Of a stretch of 6,518 nucleotides of DNA, positions 6,248-6,518 are shown in pieces. The stretch is from Gammaproteobacteria bacterium (GTDB taxonomy: Bacteria; Pseudomonadota; Gammaproteobacteria; Enterobacterales; Alteromonadaceae): NCBI GenBank assembly GCA_023481025.1, contig JAMCWV010000238.1, forward strand, positions 1-6,518, written 5' to 3'. A program made the position numbers and the translations under genes. The first letter of the stretch is position 1. Every line of letters begins with the position of its first letter. The notes under the pieces are model-generated. The model ran no database searches. It was not told where the DNA came from and worked only from the letters and a program-made list of their open reading frames with translations.

Positions 6248-6518
6248 GCTGGAATTCCTTGTAAATAAGAAGCTTGCGGATTAACTAAATAACGCCCGTT
6301 GAGTGCTTGCCGACCCAATAACATGCGAAATTTCATTGTATCACGATTTGTGAGTGTAAATTCAGCAGAAAATTCTTGGTGACTATCACCGTTGCCAATG
6401 ATCACTCGCGTTCGAATCACATAGCGCATTTCCTTATGGCCACCGGAGTCGGTGACTTGGCGCTGTTCGAGAATCGGCGCTTCACAAACATGCTCAGTTA
6501 AATCGTTTTGGATAGGGT
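6244..6518 (-). CDS. RimB-type putative ATP-dependent zinc protease, C-terminal part
   Basis: The reading frame is open to the right edge of the window. About 90 C-terminal residues are visible and the N-terminus lies outside. The visible part contains [19 protein letters not shown], then [11 protein letters not shown], then [19 protein letters not shown] and GRYLV, the conserved core of the family annotated as putative ATP-dependent zinc protease (retropepsin-like fold; RimB of Pseudomonas). The internal ATG at 6429 is therefore not the true start. The catalytic motif expected nearer the N-terminus is out of view, so activity cannot be judged. The stop TGA overlaps the rimK ATG by four bases, implying translational coupling. 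In Pseudomonas the related RimB acts with RimK in controlling S6 glutamylation. That link is knowledge of the family, applied here by context. Confidence 0.88.
   Translation of the reverse strand, partial: PIQNDLTEHVCEAPILEQRQVTDSGGHKEMRYVIRTRVIIGNGDSHQEFSAEFTLTNRDTMKFRMLLGRQALNGRYLVNPQASYLQGIPA

Overview
The window looks like chromosomal core DNA of a marine gammaproteobacterium, close to Alteromonadales and possibly Idiomarinaceae. The basis is moderate GC content, clearly recognisable ArcA, RsmC and RimK proteins, and an ArcB-type Hpt domain encoded as a separate protein, an arrangement known from Shewanella. The family-level placement is inference. I see no transposase, integrase, tRNA, rRNA, CRISPR array or phage gene.

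Layout: positions 1-207 hold a divergent promoter region. It has a probable minus-strand start at the left edge (start codon at 16-14, ribosome binding site and -10 box), an inverted repeat, and a candidate plus-strand promoter for the first complete gene. That gene, 208-564 on the plus strand, encodes a stand-alone histidine phosphotransfer protein of HptA/ArcB-Hpt type. It converges on arcA (633-1373, minus), and a strong intrinsic terminator for arcA lies between them. All later genes are also on the minus strand. Read in transcription order from the right edge they are: the C-terminal part of a RimB-type putative protease, rimK (S6-glutamate ligase), an AstE/aspartoacylase-like M14 zinc hydrolase with a C-terminal lipoyl-like domain, rsmC (16S rRNA m2G1207 methyltransferase), a membrane sensor histidine kinase, and arcA. 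The gaps from the protease to the kinase are -4, 35, 9 and 30 nt, which suggests one transcription unit. A 135-nt AT-rich gap then separates the kinase from arcA and probably holds arcA's own promoter.

Two themes emerge. The first is redox signalling. ArcA lies tail-to-tail with an orphan Hpt protein and downstream of a classical kinase that has neither a receiver nor an Hpt domain, so an intermediate receiver must come from elsewhere if the Arc phosphorelay works as in Shewanella. The second is ribosome modification. RimK, a RimB-like protease, RsmC and an uncharacterised M14-type hydrolase are packed together, and the hydrolase is the best candidate here for an undescribed role, perhaps trimming or processing glutamylated substrates. 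No feature compels a claim of an entirely new system.
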